Notes under the pieces: model-generated | What the model saw: only the letters and a program-made list of their open reading frames with translations | Told to the model about the DNA's origin: nothing | Database searches by the model: none | DNA from: Mucilaginibacter pineti | GTDB taxonomy: Bacteria > Bacteroidota > Bacteroidia > Sphingobacteriales > Sphingobacteriaceae | Assembly: GCF_900101875.1 (NCBI RefSeq) | Contig: NZ_FNAI01000023.1 | Span: forward strand, 1 to 58,971 | Direction: 5' to 3' | Length of the DNA: 58,971 nt | Shown here: positions 41,119 through 50,028 of the stretch, piece after piece | How the letters are laid out: each line of letters begins with the position of its first letter | How positions within the stretch are numbered: position 1 is the first letter of the stretch | Program-made: the position numbers and the translations under genes

Positions 41119-43098
41119 ATGATTTTTGACCGTAAAAACCTTGATACTGACACTTTAATTGCTTTTTACCGAAAATTGTTGCTACCGCGCATGGTTGAGG
41201 AAAAAATGCTGATACTTTTGCGGCAGGGGCGCATTGGCAAATGGTTTTCAGGAATTGGGCAGGAAGCCATTGCGGTGGGCAGTACGCTGGCCATGCAGGC
41301 CGACGAATATATTTTGCCCATGCACCGCAACCTGGGTGTTTTTACTACCCGGGATATCCCGCTTTCGCGCCTGATGGCGCAATGGCAGGGCAAACCATCG
41401 GGCTTTACCAAGGGGCGCGACCGCTCGTTCCATTTCGGTACGCAGGAATACAAGATCATCGGGATGATCTCGCACCTGGGGCCGCAACTGGCCCTTGCAG
41501 ATGGCATTGCACTGGCCGACGTTTTATCGGGACAAAAAAAATCAACCCTGGTATTTACCGGCGAGGGTGCCACCAGCGAGGGCGACTTTCACGAGGCCCT
41601 TAACATTGCCTCGGTATGGAATTTACCGGTCATTTTTTTAATTGAAAACAACGGCTACGGCCTCTCGACCCCTACAAACGAACAATACCATTGCCAGCAA
41701 TTGGTTGATAAAGCCATAGGTTACGGAATAGAAGGCCGGCGTATTGACGGGAATAATATCCTGGAGGTTTACCATACCATAACAGATATTAACAAAAGCA
41801 TTCGTGAAAACCCGCGACCTGTTTTATTGGAGTGCATGACCTTTAGGATGCGCGGGCATGAGGAAGCATCGGGTACTAAATATGTTCCGCAAAATTTGTT
41901 TGAATGGTGGAAATCGAAAGATCCGCTGGATAATTACGAAAAATATTTACTGGCCGAGGGGGTACTTAAACTGGAATGGATCCCCATCATCCGCAAAGAG
42001 TTTACTACGCTTATTGAAACCGAGTTTGAAAAGGTTTACAGCGAGGCCGATATTGTGCCGGATATGGCTACTGAGGTGAGCGATATGTACATGCCCTATC
42101 AATTTCCCGCAGACCAGCCTTCTGTAACATCTGCCACCACCAAACGCTATCTTGATGCCATAAGCGATGGCCTGCGACAGGGCATGCGCAAGCACGATAA
42201 CCTGGTTATTATGGGCCAGGATATTGCCGAATATGGCGGCGCGTTTAAAATTACCCTGGGCTTTGTTGAAGAATTTGGCAAAGGCCGCGTACGCAACACC
42301 CCCATTTGCGAATCGGGCGTTGTGGGGGCGGGTATGGGCTTGGCGCTCAATGGCTACAAAGCCATTGTTGAAATGCAGTTTGCTGATTTTGTTACCTGCG
42401 GCTTTAACCAGATCATTAATAACCTTGCTAAAACACATTACCGCTGGGCACAGCCTGTAGATATGGTAATTCGTATGCCTACGGGTGCGGGCACGGGCGC
42501 GGGGCCTTTCCATTCGCAAAGTAACGAGGCCTGGTTCACGAAAACCCCGGGGCTCAAGGTTGTTTACCCTGCCTTCCCGGCAGATGCCAAGGGCTTACTG
42601 CTGGCCGCAATTGACGATCCTAACCCGGTGATTTATTTTGAGCATAAATACCTGTACCGCAGCACAAGCGGCGAAGTACCGGATAATGATGTAATGATCG
42701 AGATTGGCAAGGCCAACATAGTAAAACAAGGCAGCCAGGCCACCATAATTACTTTTGGTTTGGGCGTGCACTGGGCACTGGAATTTGCCGACAAGCACCC
42801 TGAACTATCCATCGAGGTTATCGACCTGCGCAGTTTATTACCCTGGGATACAACAGCGGTTGAAAACAGCGTAAAGAAAACCGGCAGGGCCCTGGTGCTG
42901 CATGAAGATACGCTAACGAGCGGTTTTGGTGCCGAAATAGCCGCCCACATAGCCGAACATTGTTTTAAACACCTTGATGCCCCCGTAATGCGCTGCGGAA
43001 GTTTAGATACCGCCATTCCCATGAATAAGGCATTGGAAGATCAGTTTTTGGCAAAAGCAAGGCTGGAAGAAAGTATGGCGAAATTGCTGGGGTATTAG
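41119..43098 (+). CDS. Fused 2-oxoacid dehydrogenase E1 (alpha-beta), probably branched-chain type
   Basis: 659 aa, E1-alpha (1 to about 330) and E1-beta (about 345-659) in one chain. Alpha half: GIGQEAIAVGSTLAMQ, RDRSFHFGTQEYKI, and a TPP/Mg motif GEGATSEGDFHEALNIASVWNLP (from about 151; GEG instead of GDG) with ENNGYGLSTPT. Beta half: MGQDIAEYGGAFKITLG, TPICESGVVGAGMGLALNG, QFADFVTCGFNQIINNLAK and GAGPFHSQSNEAW. The fusion resembles Bacteroidota branched-chain 2-oxoacid dehydrogenases, which make branched acyl-CoA primers. E2 and E3 are not adjacent, and the exact substrate cannot be read. Confidence 0.9.
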   Translation: MIFDRKNLDTDTLIAFYRKLLLPRMVEEKMLILLRQGRIGKWFSGIGQEAIAVGSTLAMQADEYILPMHRNLGVFTTRDIPLSRLMAQWQGKPSGFTKGRDRSFHFGTQEYKIIGMISHLGPQLALADGIALADVLSGQKKSTLVFTGEGATSEGDFHEALNIASVWNLPVIFLIENNGYGLSTPTNEQYHCQQLVDKAIGYGIEGRRIDGNNILEVYHTITDINKSIRENPRPVLLECMTFRMRGHEEASGTKYVPQNLFEWWKSKDPLDNYEKYLLAEGVLKLEWIPIIRKEFTTLIETEFEKVYSEADIVPDMATEVSDMYMPYQFPADQPSVTSATTKRYLDAISDGLRQGMRKHDNLVIMGQDIAEYGGAFKITLGFVEEFGKGRVRNTPICESGVVGAGMGLALNGYKAIVEMQFADFVTCGFNQIINNLAKTHYRWAQPVDMVIRMPTGAGTGAGPFHSQSNEAWFTKTPGLKVVYPAFPADAKGLLLAAIDDPNPVIYFEHKYLYRSTSGEVPDNDVMIEIGKANIVKQGSQATIITFGLGVHWALEFADKHPELSIEVIDLRSLLPWDTTAVENSVKKTGRALVLHEDTLTSGFGAEIAAHIAEHCFKHLDAPVMRCGSLDTAIPMNKALEDQFLAKARLEESMAKLLGY

Positions 43099-43130
43099 GT
43101 AATAGCACTTTGTCATTCAAAAATATACAA

Positions 43131-43242
43131 ACTCCCGAGAGCTTGTAGCTAGTGGGACGCATGGTTTAAGCCTTCGGCTTAATTCAGCTAAAAGCTGAAA
43201 CCCTTATACCCACGAGTTGCGCTGTGCTAACCTCGCGGGAGT
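43131..43242. repeat. Palindromic element with nested hairpins
   Basis: ACTCCCGAGAG at the left pairs with CTCGCGGGAGT at the right; inside, GTGGG/CCCAC and two hairpins, TTAAGCC-TTC-GGCTTAA and TTCAGCT-AAA-AGCTGAA. It lies between two convergent genes (E1 fusion and gldD) and is of REP-like type, related in style to 13751-13805. Confidence 0.65.
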
Positions 43243-43273
43243 ATGCTTTTTCATCTTAATTCTTGATTCTTCC

Positions 43274-43852
43274 CTACTTCCACCTAAAGCTTTTTATTAA
43301 TACTTCCATATCCTTTTTTACGAAAGTAAGTACGGGTTGGATGGAGTCAAGCCGGGGCTCGGTATTAAAATAGAGGGCACCGCGCAGGTAGTTTTTGGTG
43401 CTATCTGTAAGGAAAAATTGTGCAGATGAAGCTGCGTTACCATCGATGGTGTAGTAAATCCCGTAAACCTTACGGTCGCTATAGCTGATGACGCCTTCAT
43501 CAATAGAGGTGGCTTTTACCGTATGTTTAAACGCAAAAGTACGAGCATCCTCCACCAGTTGATTAAATACCTTTTTTGAGGTTATAGGCTGATAGCTCAA
43601 ATGCAGCGTTGCGCCAAACTGCGGGAACTGAACATTTATCCAGCATGGTTTTGCCCCCCGGCTTTTATCGGGCTCGATGCTGGCATACTTGGGGTAGCTG
43701 AAAGTATATGGACAGCCCGTGGCGTAATCCTGGTATTCCTTTTTGGGGAATGCTATCCTGAAATACCCCCGCGGCTTGGGCGAGTAGTCGTGGTTGTTAC
43801 CACATGCGGCAAAAAACAAAACCGAAATAAGCAGTAAAACTATATTTCTCAT
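43274..43852 (-). CDS. gldD: Gliding-motility lipoprotein GldD
   Basis: 192 aa from the ATG at 43852, which overlaps the aroE stop codon (ATGA); an upstream in-frame start would lose the signal peptide. Lipoprotein signal MRNIVLLLISVLFFAACGNN (Cys17). The mature protein has the GldD pattern: YSPKPRGYFRIAFPKKEYQDY, CPYTFSYPKYASIEPD, CWINVQFPQFGATLHLSY and GALYFNTEPRLDSIQPV. GldD is required for gliding and T9SS-linked functions in Flavobacterium; in Sphingobacteriaceae it may serve secretion without visible gliding. Translationally coupled to aroE. Confidence 0.93.
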   Translation of the reverse strand: MRNIVLLLISVLFFAACGNNHDYSPKPRGYFRIAFPKKEYQDYATGCPYTFSYPKYASIEPDKSRGAKPCWINVQFPQFGATLHLSYQPITSKKVFNQLVEDARTFAFKHTVKATSIDEGVISYSDRKVYGIYYTIDGNAASSAQFFLTDSTKNYLRGALYFNTEPRLDSIQPVLTFVKKDMEVLIKSFRWK

Positions 43853-44649
43853 TCGCGCCTGTCTTTCGAGTTCCATATTTCCCATGATCTTTCGGCCTGC
43901 AATATCAGCATTTCGTAACCATTTTTTGTAGCTGCCCCTTGTTCGCGCCCTTTTCTTAAAAACAGGGTTTCTTCTGGGTTATAGATCAGATCATAAAGTA
44001 AATGTTCATCGGTTATAGCCTCGTACGGTATGGGTGGGCATTCATCAATTTTGGGCGAGGTACCAATCGGGGTGGTATTAATGATGATCTTATGCTGTTT
44101 AATATGATGCGGTTGTAGGTCGCTGAATAATATTTGATCGGGATGTGGTTTACGGGTTACTGTTTTGTAGGTAATGCCCAGGTTTTCCAGCACACATTTT
44201 ACTGCTTTTGCAGCACCGCCATCGCCAAGCACAAGGGCCTCGGCGTTGGTGTCTTTTATCAAAGGTTTTATCGACATCTCAAAACCATACAGATCGGTAT
44301 TGTAACCTTCCAGCCTGAAATCATGCCCGGTAACACCAACCTCACCGGTAAAAGCCGCCTGAACCGGACTTTCGGCGCTTATACATATACAATTTACGGC
44401 ACCGGCGGTACGGGCATCGTGCTCAATCCAATCCAGGTAAGGTAAAATATTTACTTTATGGGGGATGGTAACGTTAAGGCCCAGCAGGTTGGGGTTTTCG
44501 TCAAGCAGGTCCTGAAGATCCTTGATATGCTCCAGCGGATATATGTCATAAACAGTATCCTCAATACCTTCATTTTTAAACTTTTCGGTAAAGTATTTTT
44601 TTGAAAAGGAGTGCGAAAGCGGATAGCCTATAAGTCCGTAGTGTTTCAT
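43849..44649 (-). CDS. aroE: Shikimate dehydrogenase
   Basis: 266 aa. It reduces 3-dehydroshikimate with NADPH. Substrate-binding IGYPLSHSFSKKYF (8-21), catalytic Lys in GLNVTIPHKVNILPYL (about 58-73; Lys in PHK), Asp in GYNTDLYGFEM and the cofactor loop LVLGDGGAAKAV are all present, though the usual GAGG is GDGG. NTTPIGTSP and DLIYNPEETLFL follow. A TATCTTTG -7 box lies 26 bp upstream. Its last codons overlap gldD by 4 bp. Confidence 0.95.
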   Translation of the reverse strand: MKHYGLIGYPLSHSFSKKYFTEKFKNEGIEDTVYDIYPLEHIKDLQDLLDENPNLLGLNVTIPHKVNILPYLDWIEHDARTAGAVNCICISAESPVQAAFTGEVGVTGHDFRLEGYNTDLYGFEMSIKPLIKDTNAEALVLGDGGAAKAVKCVLENLGITYKTVTRKPHPDQILFSDLQPHHIKQHKIIINTTPIGTSPKIDECPPIPYEAITDEHLLYDLIYNPEETLFLRKGREQGAATKNGYEMLILQAERSWEIWNSKDRRE

Positions 44650-44674
44650 AGTGTAATATTAGCAAGAAAACAGC

Positions 44675-44682
44675 CAAAGATA
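44675..44682 (-). promoter_or_regulatory. Candidate -7 box (TATCTTTG) of aroE-gldD
   Basis: The plus strand reads CAAAGATA; same 8-mer as in front of the thiamine operon and yicC. It is 26 bp upstream of aroE and ends just before the stop codon of the upstream gene. Confidence 0.5.
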
Positions 44683-44683
44683 A

Positions 44684-45334
44684 TTATTGAAATGAATTAC
44701 CGGCCGCATACTGACTGAAAGCTATTTCTAAATCCAGTGCAGCCATTCGTTTGATGATTTGTTTATTGATATAAGGCCCACCGATCAGTCCGTTCCCGTT
44801 ATGGATATCTTTATCTACCTGTATGCAGGCATTGGCATTATTTACCAGCGCTTTTACCCCGGCTCTGTCTTGTTCTAAGTAATCAAGCAGTTTCTCTATT
44901 TTGTTTTCAAAACTATCGGGCCCGGGGTTGGGTTCATAGTTAGCGCCGCTAAACTTATATAAAGCCTTACCAAATGTTTTTTTATCCCCGGTATTAAAAG
45001 TTTCAGTTTCGCTTAGCGTTGTTAAGGCAGCAATTTCTCCGGCTGTAAGGGTATCAGAAGTAGATCTTAAATATACTTTATTATAATCTTCGGTTCCAAC
45101 ATACCTTATTTCCATTTCGGGTTCAACATCAAAATGAATAGCCAAATGAAAGCGCTCATTTTTTACAGGAAGATAAGCAATTGCAATATTCTCTCTGATT
45201 ACTATGTGCTCCACCTTTGGTTTTTCATCAACCTTAACAACCTCATGAATTTGCATAAATTGCTCAGTAGCGCCCCAGTTTTGCTGTTCAATTTCTGTTA
45301 TAACAGCCTTGCTGATCTGATCTTGTAAACTCAT
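44684..45334 (-). CDS. Conserved-looking cytosolic protein of unknown function
   Basis: 216 aa, no signal peptide or membrane segment, acidic. The N-terminal half (about 1-85) is beta-rich (KVEHIVIRENIAIAYLPV, FHLAIHFDVEPEMEIRYVG); the middle (about 85-130) is Thr/Ser-rich; the C-terminal part (130-216) is helical and ends HNGNGLIGGPYINKQIIKRMAALDLEIAF. I recognise no family. It lies between comA-like and aroE-gldD on the same strand, 34 bp before aroE, so it may share their transcript. Confidence 0.7.
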   Translation of the reverse strand: MSLQDQISKAVITEIEQQNWGATEQFMQIHEVVKVDEKPKVEHIVIRENIAIAYLPVKNERFHLAIHFDVEPEMEIRYVGTEDYNKVYLRSTSDTLTAGEIAALTTLSETETFNTGDKKTFGKALYKFSGANYEPNPGPDSFENKIEKLLDYLEQDRAGVKALVNNANACIQVDKDIHNGNGLIGGPYINKQIIKRMAALDLEIAFSQYAAGNSFQ

Positions 45335-45377
45335 TTAAATATGTTTGTCATTAAAACTATGTAAAATTCACATATCA

Positions 45378-45409
45378 ACAAAAAAGCTCCCGAATTTCGT
45401 CGGGAGCTT
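45378..45409 (-). terminator. Terminator of the comA-like gene
   Basis: On the minus strand AAGCTCCCG pairs with CGGGAGCTT and is followed by a T-run (plus-strand A-run at 45380-45385). 28 bp beyond the stop codon. Confidence 0.85.
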
Positions 45410-45436
45410 GCAGTATATAGTAAGATCAGTCGTCAA

Positions 45437-46198
45437 TTACAAGTTTATAAAGTGGTCGAACGTATCGCTCCTGATACCCAGGCGCAGGGTTTCAAGGGGG
45501 ATAATATCCGAGGGGGCAATATTACCCAGGCTTACGTTAGCACCTATCAGTTTAATAAACCACACCTGTTGTGCTTTTTGCGGAGCTTCCCAAATGATGG
45601 TTTCTTCGGGTATCTGGGTCAGGATCTCATCAACCAAACCCTGCCTTACCTCTCCTGAGTCCCTGTAAATACCCACATTGCCACTTTCACGAGCTTCGGC
45701 AATAACCTTCCATGAACCGGCCTCAATTTCGGCATTCATCAGCTTTATCCATTTGTAGGGCGCAAAGATCTTTTGCACATCCTTTGATCCAACTTCGGAT
45801 ATTACCGTTACCTGTTTGGCCAGTTTGCGGATATATTCGCATTTAATATCGTGCTCAATAGTAATGGAACCGTCGGATACTTCGCAATGCTCTAATTTGT
45901 ATTTATCCAGCAAACGGCAATAATCATCAAACTGGTTACGCACAATAAAAGCCTCGAACAAGGTACCGCCGAAATAAACCGGGATACCAGCTTCGCGATA
46001 GAGCTTTAATTTTTGATCAAGATTAGGAGTAACGTAAGATGTTGCCCAGCCTAATTTAACAATATCGGTATGCGTACCGCCTACCTCAATAAAATCTTCA
46101 ACCTGCCTTAAACTTAAGCCCTTATCCATCACCATAGTAATGCCTTTATCACGGGGTTTGGTAGTTCGTTCGGGTAAATTGTTGATGGTATAATTCAT
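45437..46198 (-). CDS. Phosphosulfolactate synthase-like protein (ComA family)
   Basis: 253 aa. (2R)-phospho-3-sulfolactate synthase adds sulfite to phosphoenolpyruvate, the first step of archaeal coenzyme M synthesis. Family blocks: TMVMDKGLSLRQVEDFIEVGGTHTDIVKLGWAT (about 21-53), YREAGIPVYFGGTLFEAF, LEHCEVSDGSITI, VISEVGSKDV and IIWEAPQKAQQVWFIKLIGANVSLGNI. The TIM-barrel signatures are complete. Bacteroidota do not make coenzyme M; the product is more likely sulfolactate for another use (for example sulfonated lipids or osmolytes), which is inference. No other sulfonate gene is nearby. Confidence 0.9.
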   Translation of the reverse strand: MNYTINNLPERTTKPRDKGITMVMDKGLSLRQVEDFIEVGGTHTDIVKLGWATSYVTPNLDQKLKLYREAGIPVYFGGTLFEAFIVRNQFDDYCRLLDKYKLEHCEVSDGSITIEHDIKCEYIRKLAKQVTVISEVGSKDVQKIFAPYKWIKLMNAEIEAGSWKVIAEARESGNVGIYRDSGEVRQGLVDEILTQIPEETIIWEAPQKAQQVWFIKLIGANVSLGNIAPSDIIPLETLRLGIRSDTFDHFINL

Positions 46199-46345
46199 AC
46201 AAGCAGCTCGTTATAGCCTATAACTAAAAGTTCTAATGGCGCAAATGTCGGAAAAAAACGTGAGAAATTTGTGAAGTTTTTGAATTTGAGAGATGCAAAC
46301 AGGGGTTGTTTAAATAATGTTACAAAGGCCAAACATTTACTTAAC

Positions 46346-46372
46346 AAAAAGCCCCGCTTACGCGGGACTTTT
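46346..46372 (-). terminator. Terminator of nrdJ
   Basis: On the minus strand AAAGTCCCGC pairs with GCGGGGCTTT, followed by a T-run; 53 bp past the nrdJ stop codon. The small open frame at 46195-46377 lies over it and is not a gene. Confidence 0.8.
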
Positions 46373-46424
46373 AACACATTAACTATTATATAATTGAAAA
46401 ACTACAATTTAATAAACCACTTTA

Positions 46425-49400
46425 TCAGGAGCAACCCATGGAATTGCCGCAATTAAGGCATTTATAACACGTGCCCGAACGCAGGGTGGTATGACCGCAA
46501 ACATTGCAGCTTGGTGCATCACTTTGCACACCCATACTTACGTCAAATGAAAGGCCTTGTCTTTTAACGTTGCCCTCTGTTGATGCCGGGGTATTAGCGG
46601 GCTGATATACATTTGTTTCGTCGGTATTAAAATCCTCATCGCCCATTTGGGGGTTACCTAAAATGCCGTTCTTATCGGTGATGATGTGCACCAGGTCGGT
46701 ACGGTCTTGGTATTCATAACCCAGCATCCTGAAAATGTAATCGATGATGGAGGTAGCGCTTTTTATATTGGCATGGCCAACCACCATACCGGCAGGTTCA
46801 AAACGGGTAAAGGTGAACTTCTCTACATACTCCTCCAGCGGTACGCCGTACTGCAAACCAACCGAAACGGCTATGGCAAAACAGTTCATCAATGAGCGGA
46901 AGGTGGCCCCTTCTTTATGCATATCCACAAAAATTTCGCCCAGGGTACCGTCCTCATATTCACCGGTGCGCACAAATACGGTTTGGCCGTCTATACTGGC
47001 TTTTTGTGTAAATCCACGGCGCTTAAACGGCAGACTTTTCTTTTGCACCACGCGCGATAGCTGGCGCATAAAATTAGTATCCTTTGATTTTTCCATGATG
47101 GCTATGGCTGCCTCGATCACCTGTTCGGATGTTAGGTCGCTTAGCTTTACGTTGGCTGCTTCGCCTAAAACCTCTTCAACCGTATCCAGCTTATCATCGG
47201 CTTCTTCCTTAGCATCAGATTTGGTTGATAGTGGCTGCGATAATTTACAGCCATCCCTGTAAAGCGCGTTGGCCTTTAAACCCAGCGCCCATGAAAGTTC
47301 ATAGCAATCCTTTATCTCATCAACCTTAGCCTCATTGGGCAGGTTAATGGTTTTTGATATAGCACCCGAAAGGAATGGCTGCGCGGCGGCCATCATTTTT
47401 ATATGGCCGTGTGCGTGAATATAACGCTCGCCTTTTGCACCGCATTTGTTGGCACAATCAAATATAGGGTAGTGCGCTTCTTTTAAATAAGGTGCGCCCT
47501 CAATGGTCATGGTACCGCAGATGTATTCGTTGGCTTCGGCAATTTGCTTTTTGCTGAAACCAAGTGTGCGCAATACATTAAAATCGGGCGCGTTGTATTG
47601 CTCGGCGGTTATGCCCAGGCGTTTCAAACATTCCTCGCCCAGCGACCAAATATTAAATGCAAAGCTGATCTCAAATGCCGATACTAATCCTTTATCCAGT
47701 TTCTCTAATTCGTCGTCAGTAAAACCTTTCGCTTTCAGGCTATCAACATTTACATGAGGTGCGCCCTTTAAACTGGCCGATCCTTTGGCGTAATTCACTA
47801 TCGCCATAACTTCATGCTCGCGATAGCCTAAATTGCGCAGGGCTTCGGGCACAGCCTGGTTAATAATTTTAAAATAACCGCCGCCAGATAGTTTTTTGAA
47901 TTTTACCAGTGCAAAATCGGGCTCAATACCGGTGGTGTCGCAATCCATCACTAAACCAATGGTGCCGGTTGGGGCTATAACGGTGGTTTGGGCGTTGCGG
48001 TATCCGTGCTTCTCACCCATTTCAACAGCCTTATCCCAGGCGTTACAGGCTGCCGAAAGCAGGTAATCCGGGCAATGCTTTTGGTCGATACCCGGAGGCG
48101 TAATTTCTAAACCCTCGTAATTTTCTGTTGAGTTGTAGGCTGCATAACGGTGGTTACGCATTACCCGCAGCATGTGCTGTTTATTATCATTGTAACGACT
48201 AAAAGTGCCTAATTCACGGGCCATTTCTGCCGATGTTGCATAAGCCGTACCGGTCATGATAGCGGTAATAGCACCGCCAATGGCACGGGCTTCATCACTA
48301 TCATACGGGATGCCGTTAACCATCAGCGCCGACCCTAAGTTGGCATAACCCAAGCCAAGGGTGCGGTAATCATAAGATAATTGTGCAACTTCTTTTGACG
48401 GGAATTGCGCCATCAGTACAGAAATTTCCAGTACTATCGTCCACATACGGCAGGCGTGTTCAAAACCTTTTACATCAAATACACGGCTTTTGGGATCAAA
48501 GAAATGCGCCAGGTTAATAGATGCCAGGTTACAGGCCGTGTTATCCAAAAACATATATTCCGAGCATGGGTTTGAAGCGTTGATCCTTCCACCTTTCGGG
48601 CAGGTATGCCATTCGTTTATGGTGCTGTCAAACTGCACACCTGGATCGGCACACGCCCAGGCCGCGAAAGCGATATCGTCCCATAGCTTTTGTGATGCAA
48701 TTGATTTTATAGTGCGGCCGTTCATGCGGCTGATGAGATCCCAATTAGTGCCGCCCTTTAAAGCCCTGAAAAAGCTATTGGGGATCCGTACCGAATTATT
48801 GGAATTTTGACCAGACACCGTACGATAAGCCTCACCTTCGTAATCAGATGAATAACCGGCCGCTATCAACGCTGCTACTTTCTTTTCTTCTTCAACCTTC
48901 CAATTCACGAAACCTTCAATTTCGGGATGGTCGAGATCAAGACAAACCATTTTGGCCGCCCGACGGGTTGTACCGCCCGATTTTATAGCCCCGGCAGCTC
49001 TGTCGCCAATTTTCAGGAACGACATAAGGCCCGATGAATAACCACCGCCAGATAGTTTTTCACATTCGCCGCGGATCTTGGAAAAATTGGTACCCACGCC
49101 CGATCCGTATTTGAAGATGCGGGCCTCGCGAACCCAAAGATCCATAATACCACCCTCGTTAACCAGGTCATCATCTACAGAAAGAATAAAACAGGCATGC
49201 GGCTGCGGCCGCTCATAAGCCGATGTTGATTTGCTTAACTGCTCCGTTACCGGATCTACATAGTAATGCCCCTGCGGCTTCCCGGTGATGCCATAAGATG
49301 TGTGCAAACCTGTATTGAACCATTGCGGCGAGTTTGGCGCAGCCAGCTGACCAACAATGGTGTAAACTATTTCGTCGTAAAATATATCGGCATCTTTTGG

Positions 49401-49751
49401 GGTAGCGAAGTAACCATAGCGTACGCCCCAGTCCTTCCAGCAGTTGGCCATGCGGTGGGCTACCTGTTTTATGCTTTTTTCAGATCCGGTAGTACCGTCG
49501 GACTGCGGAACACCCGCTTTTCTGAAATATTTCTGGGCAAGTATATCTGTTGCCACCTGGCTCCAGGCGGCAGGTACTTCAACATCGTTCATTTCAAATA
49601 CAGCATCGCCCGATGGATTACGGATAACGGATGAACGTTTTTCGTACCTGAACAAATCATATACATCAATGCCTTCTTTGCTAAAATAGCGTTCTGCTTT
49701 TAAGCCTTTTCCTTTATGTCCGGGTGTTTTATTGGTAATGTTTTTAGCCAT
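46425..49751 (-). CDS. nrdJ: Adenosylcobalamin-dependent (class II) ribonucleoside-diphosphate reductase
   Basis: 1108 aa. It makes deoxyribonucleotides without oxygen using AdoCbl. Blocks in order: N-terminal region with QVATDILAQKYFRKAGVP, the active-site core QPHACFILSVDD, SGVGTNFSKIRG, NPCSEYMFLDNTACNLASINL (conserved NxCxE radical-site sequence), TTVIAPTGTIGLVMDCDTTG (PTGTI loop), VEEVLGEAA linker, and a C-terminal CxxC zinc-type tail CNVCGHTTLRSGTCYKCLNCG. No B12 riboswitch was found upstream. Full length. Confidence 0.96.
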   Translation of the reverse strand: MAKNITNKTPGHKGKGLKAERYFSKEGIDVYDLFRYEKRSSVIRNPSGDAVFEMNDVEVPAAWSQVATDILAQKYFRKAGVPQSDGTTGSEKSIKQVAHRMANCWKDWGVRYGYFATPKDADIFYDEIVYTIVGQLAAPNSPQWFNTGLHTSYGITGKPQGHYYVDPVTEQLSKSTSAYERPQPHACFILSVDDDLVNEGGIMDLWVREARIFKYGSGVGTNFSKIRGECEKLSGGGYSSGLMSFLKIGDRAAGAIKSGGTTRRAAKMVCLDLDHPEIEGFVNWKVEEEKKVAALIAAGYSSDYEGEAYRTVSGQNSNNSVRIPNSFFRALKGGTNWDLISRMNGRTIKSIASQKLWDDIAFAAWACADPGVQFDSTINEWHTCPKGGRINASNPCSEYMFLDNTACNLASINLAHFFDPKSRVFDVKGFEHACRMWTIVLEISVLMAQFPSKEVAQLSYDYRTLGLGYANLGSALMVNGIPYDSDEARAIGGAITAIMTGTAYATSAEMARELGTFSRYNDNKQHMLRVMRNHRYAAYNSTENYEGLEITPPGIDQKHCPDYLLSAACNAWDKAVEMGEKHGYRNAQTTVIAPTGTIGLVMDCDTTGIEPDFALVKFKKLSGGGYFKIINQAVPEALRNLGYREHEVMAIVNYAKGSASLKGAPHVNVDSLKAKGFTDDELEKLDKGLVSAFEISFAFNIWSLGEECLKRLGITAEQYNAPDFNVLRTLGFSKKQIAEANEYICGTMTIEGAPYLKEAHYPIFDCANKCGAKGERYIHAHGHIKMMAAAQPFLSGAISKTINLPNEAKVDEIKDCYELSWALGLKANALYRDGCKLSQPLSTKSDAKEEADDKLDTVEEVLGEAANVKLSDLTSEQVIEAAIAIMEKSKDTNFMRQLSRVVQKKSLPFKRRGFTQKASIDGQTVFVRTGEYEDGTLGEIFVDMHKEGATFRSLMNCFAIAVSVGLQYGVPLEEYVEKFTFTRFEPAGMVVGHANIKSATSIIDYIFRMLGYEYQDRTDLVHIITDKNGILGNPQMGDEDFNTDETNVYQPANTPASTEGNVKRQGLSFDVSMGVQSDAPSCNVCGHTTLRSGTCYKCLNCGNSMGCS

Positions 49752-49809
49752 TGTTTTTCAGATAAGATGTGCAGTTAATAGAATAAAAACAATCAGGGAG
49801 TCGTTATAT

Positions 49810-49817
49810 CAAATCTA
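49810..49817 (-). promoter_or_regulatory. Candidate -7 box (TAGATTTG) of nrdJ
   Basis: The plus strand reads CAAATCTA, exact consensus 59 bp before the nrdJ start. No -33 match at 19 nt. Confidence 0.35.
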
Positions 49818-49847
49818 TTGTTCTGTTAAATATCATTTGCTTCGGAG

Positions 49848-49869
49848 TTTTCCACATCCTGTGTGAAAA
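49848..49869. promoter_or_regulatory. Imperfect palindrome between nrdJ and the thioredoxin gene
   Basis: TTTTCCACA-TCC-TGTGTGAAAA, with one bulge per arm. Upstream of nrdJ's -7 box on the minus strand. TTTTCCACA is one mismatch from a DnaA box (TTATCCACA). Function unproven. Confidence 0.3.
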
Positions 49870-50028
49870 GTAATCATATTTGACTTTACGATATATAAAT
49901 AATTGATTAACAATAACTTAATTCTGTTGAAAATTTAAACCATAACCTTTTTAGTCGATTTTATGTAACTTGCGTTTACCACTACAGGACAATAACCCGC
50001 GCATTATTTTATTTAGATAGCTATCAAC

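Noticed and set aside
41947..42519. 190-aa open frame on the minus strand
   Set aside because: Antisense to the E1 fusion gene; composition odd (His/Asn/Ala-rich), no domain.
45345..45668. 107-aa open frame on the plus strand
   Set aside because: Covers the comA terminator and is antisense to its 3' end.
46195..46377. 60-aa open frame on the minus strand before the comA-like gene
   Set aside because: Covers the nrdJ terminator and overlaps the comA start; no signal or domain.
46744..47262. 172-aa open frame on the plus strand
   Set aside because: Antisense to nrdJ; Ser-rich translation typical of a shadow frame.
49752..50028. Cobalamin riboswitch upstream of nrdJ
   Set aside because: No B12-box-like core (GCCACTG) or suitable structure seen in the 277-bp gap, although nrdJ is B12-dependent.
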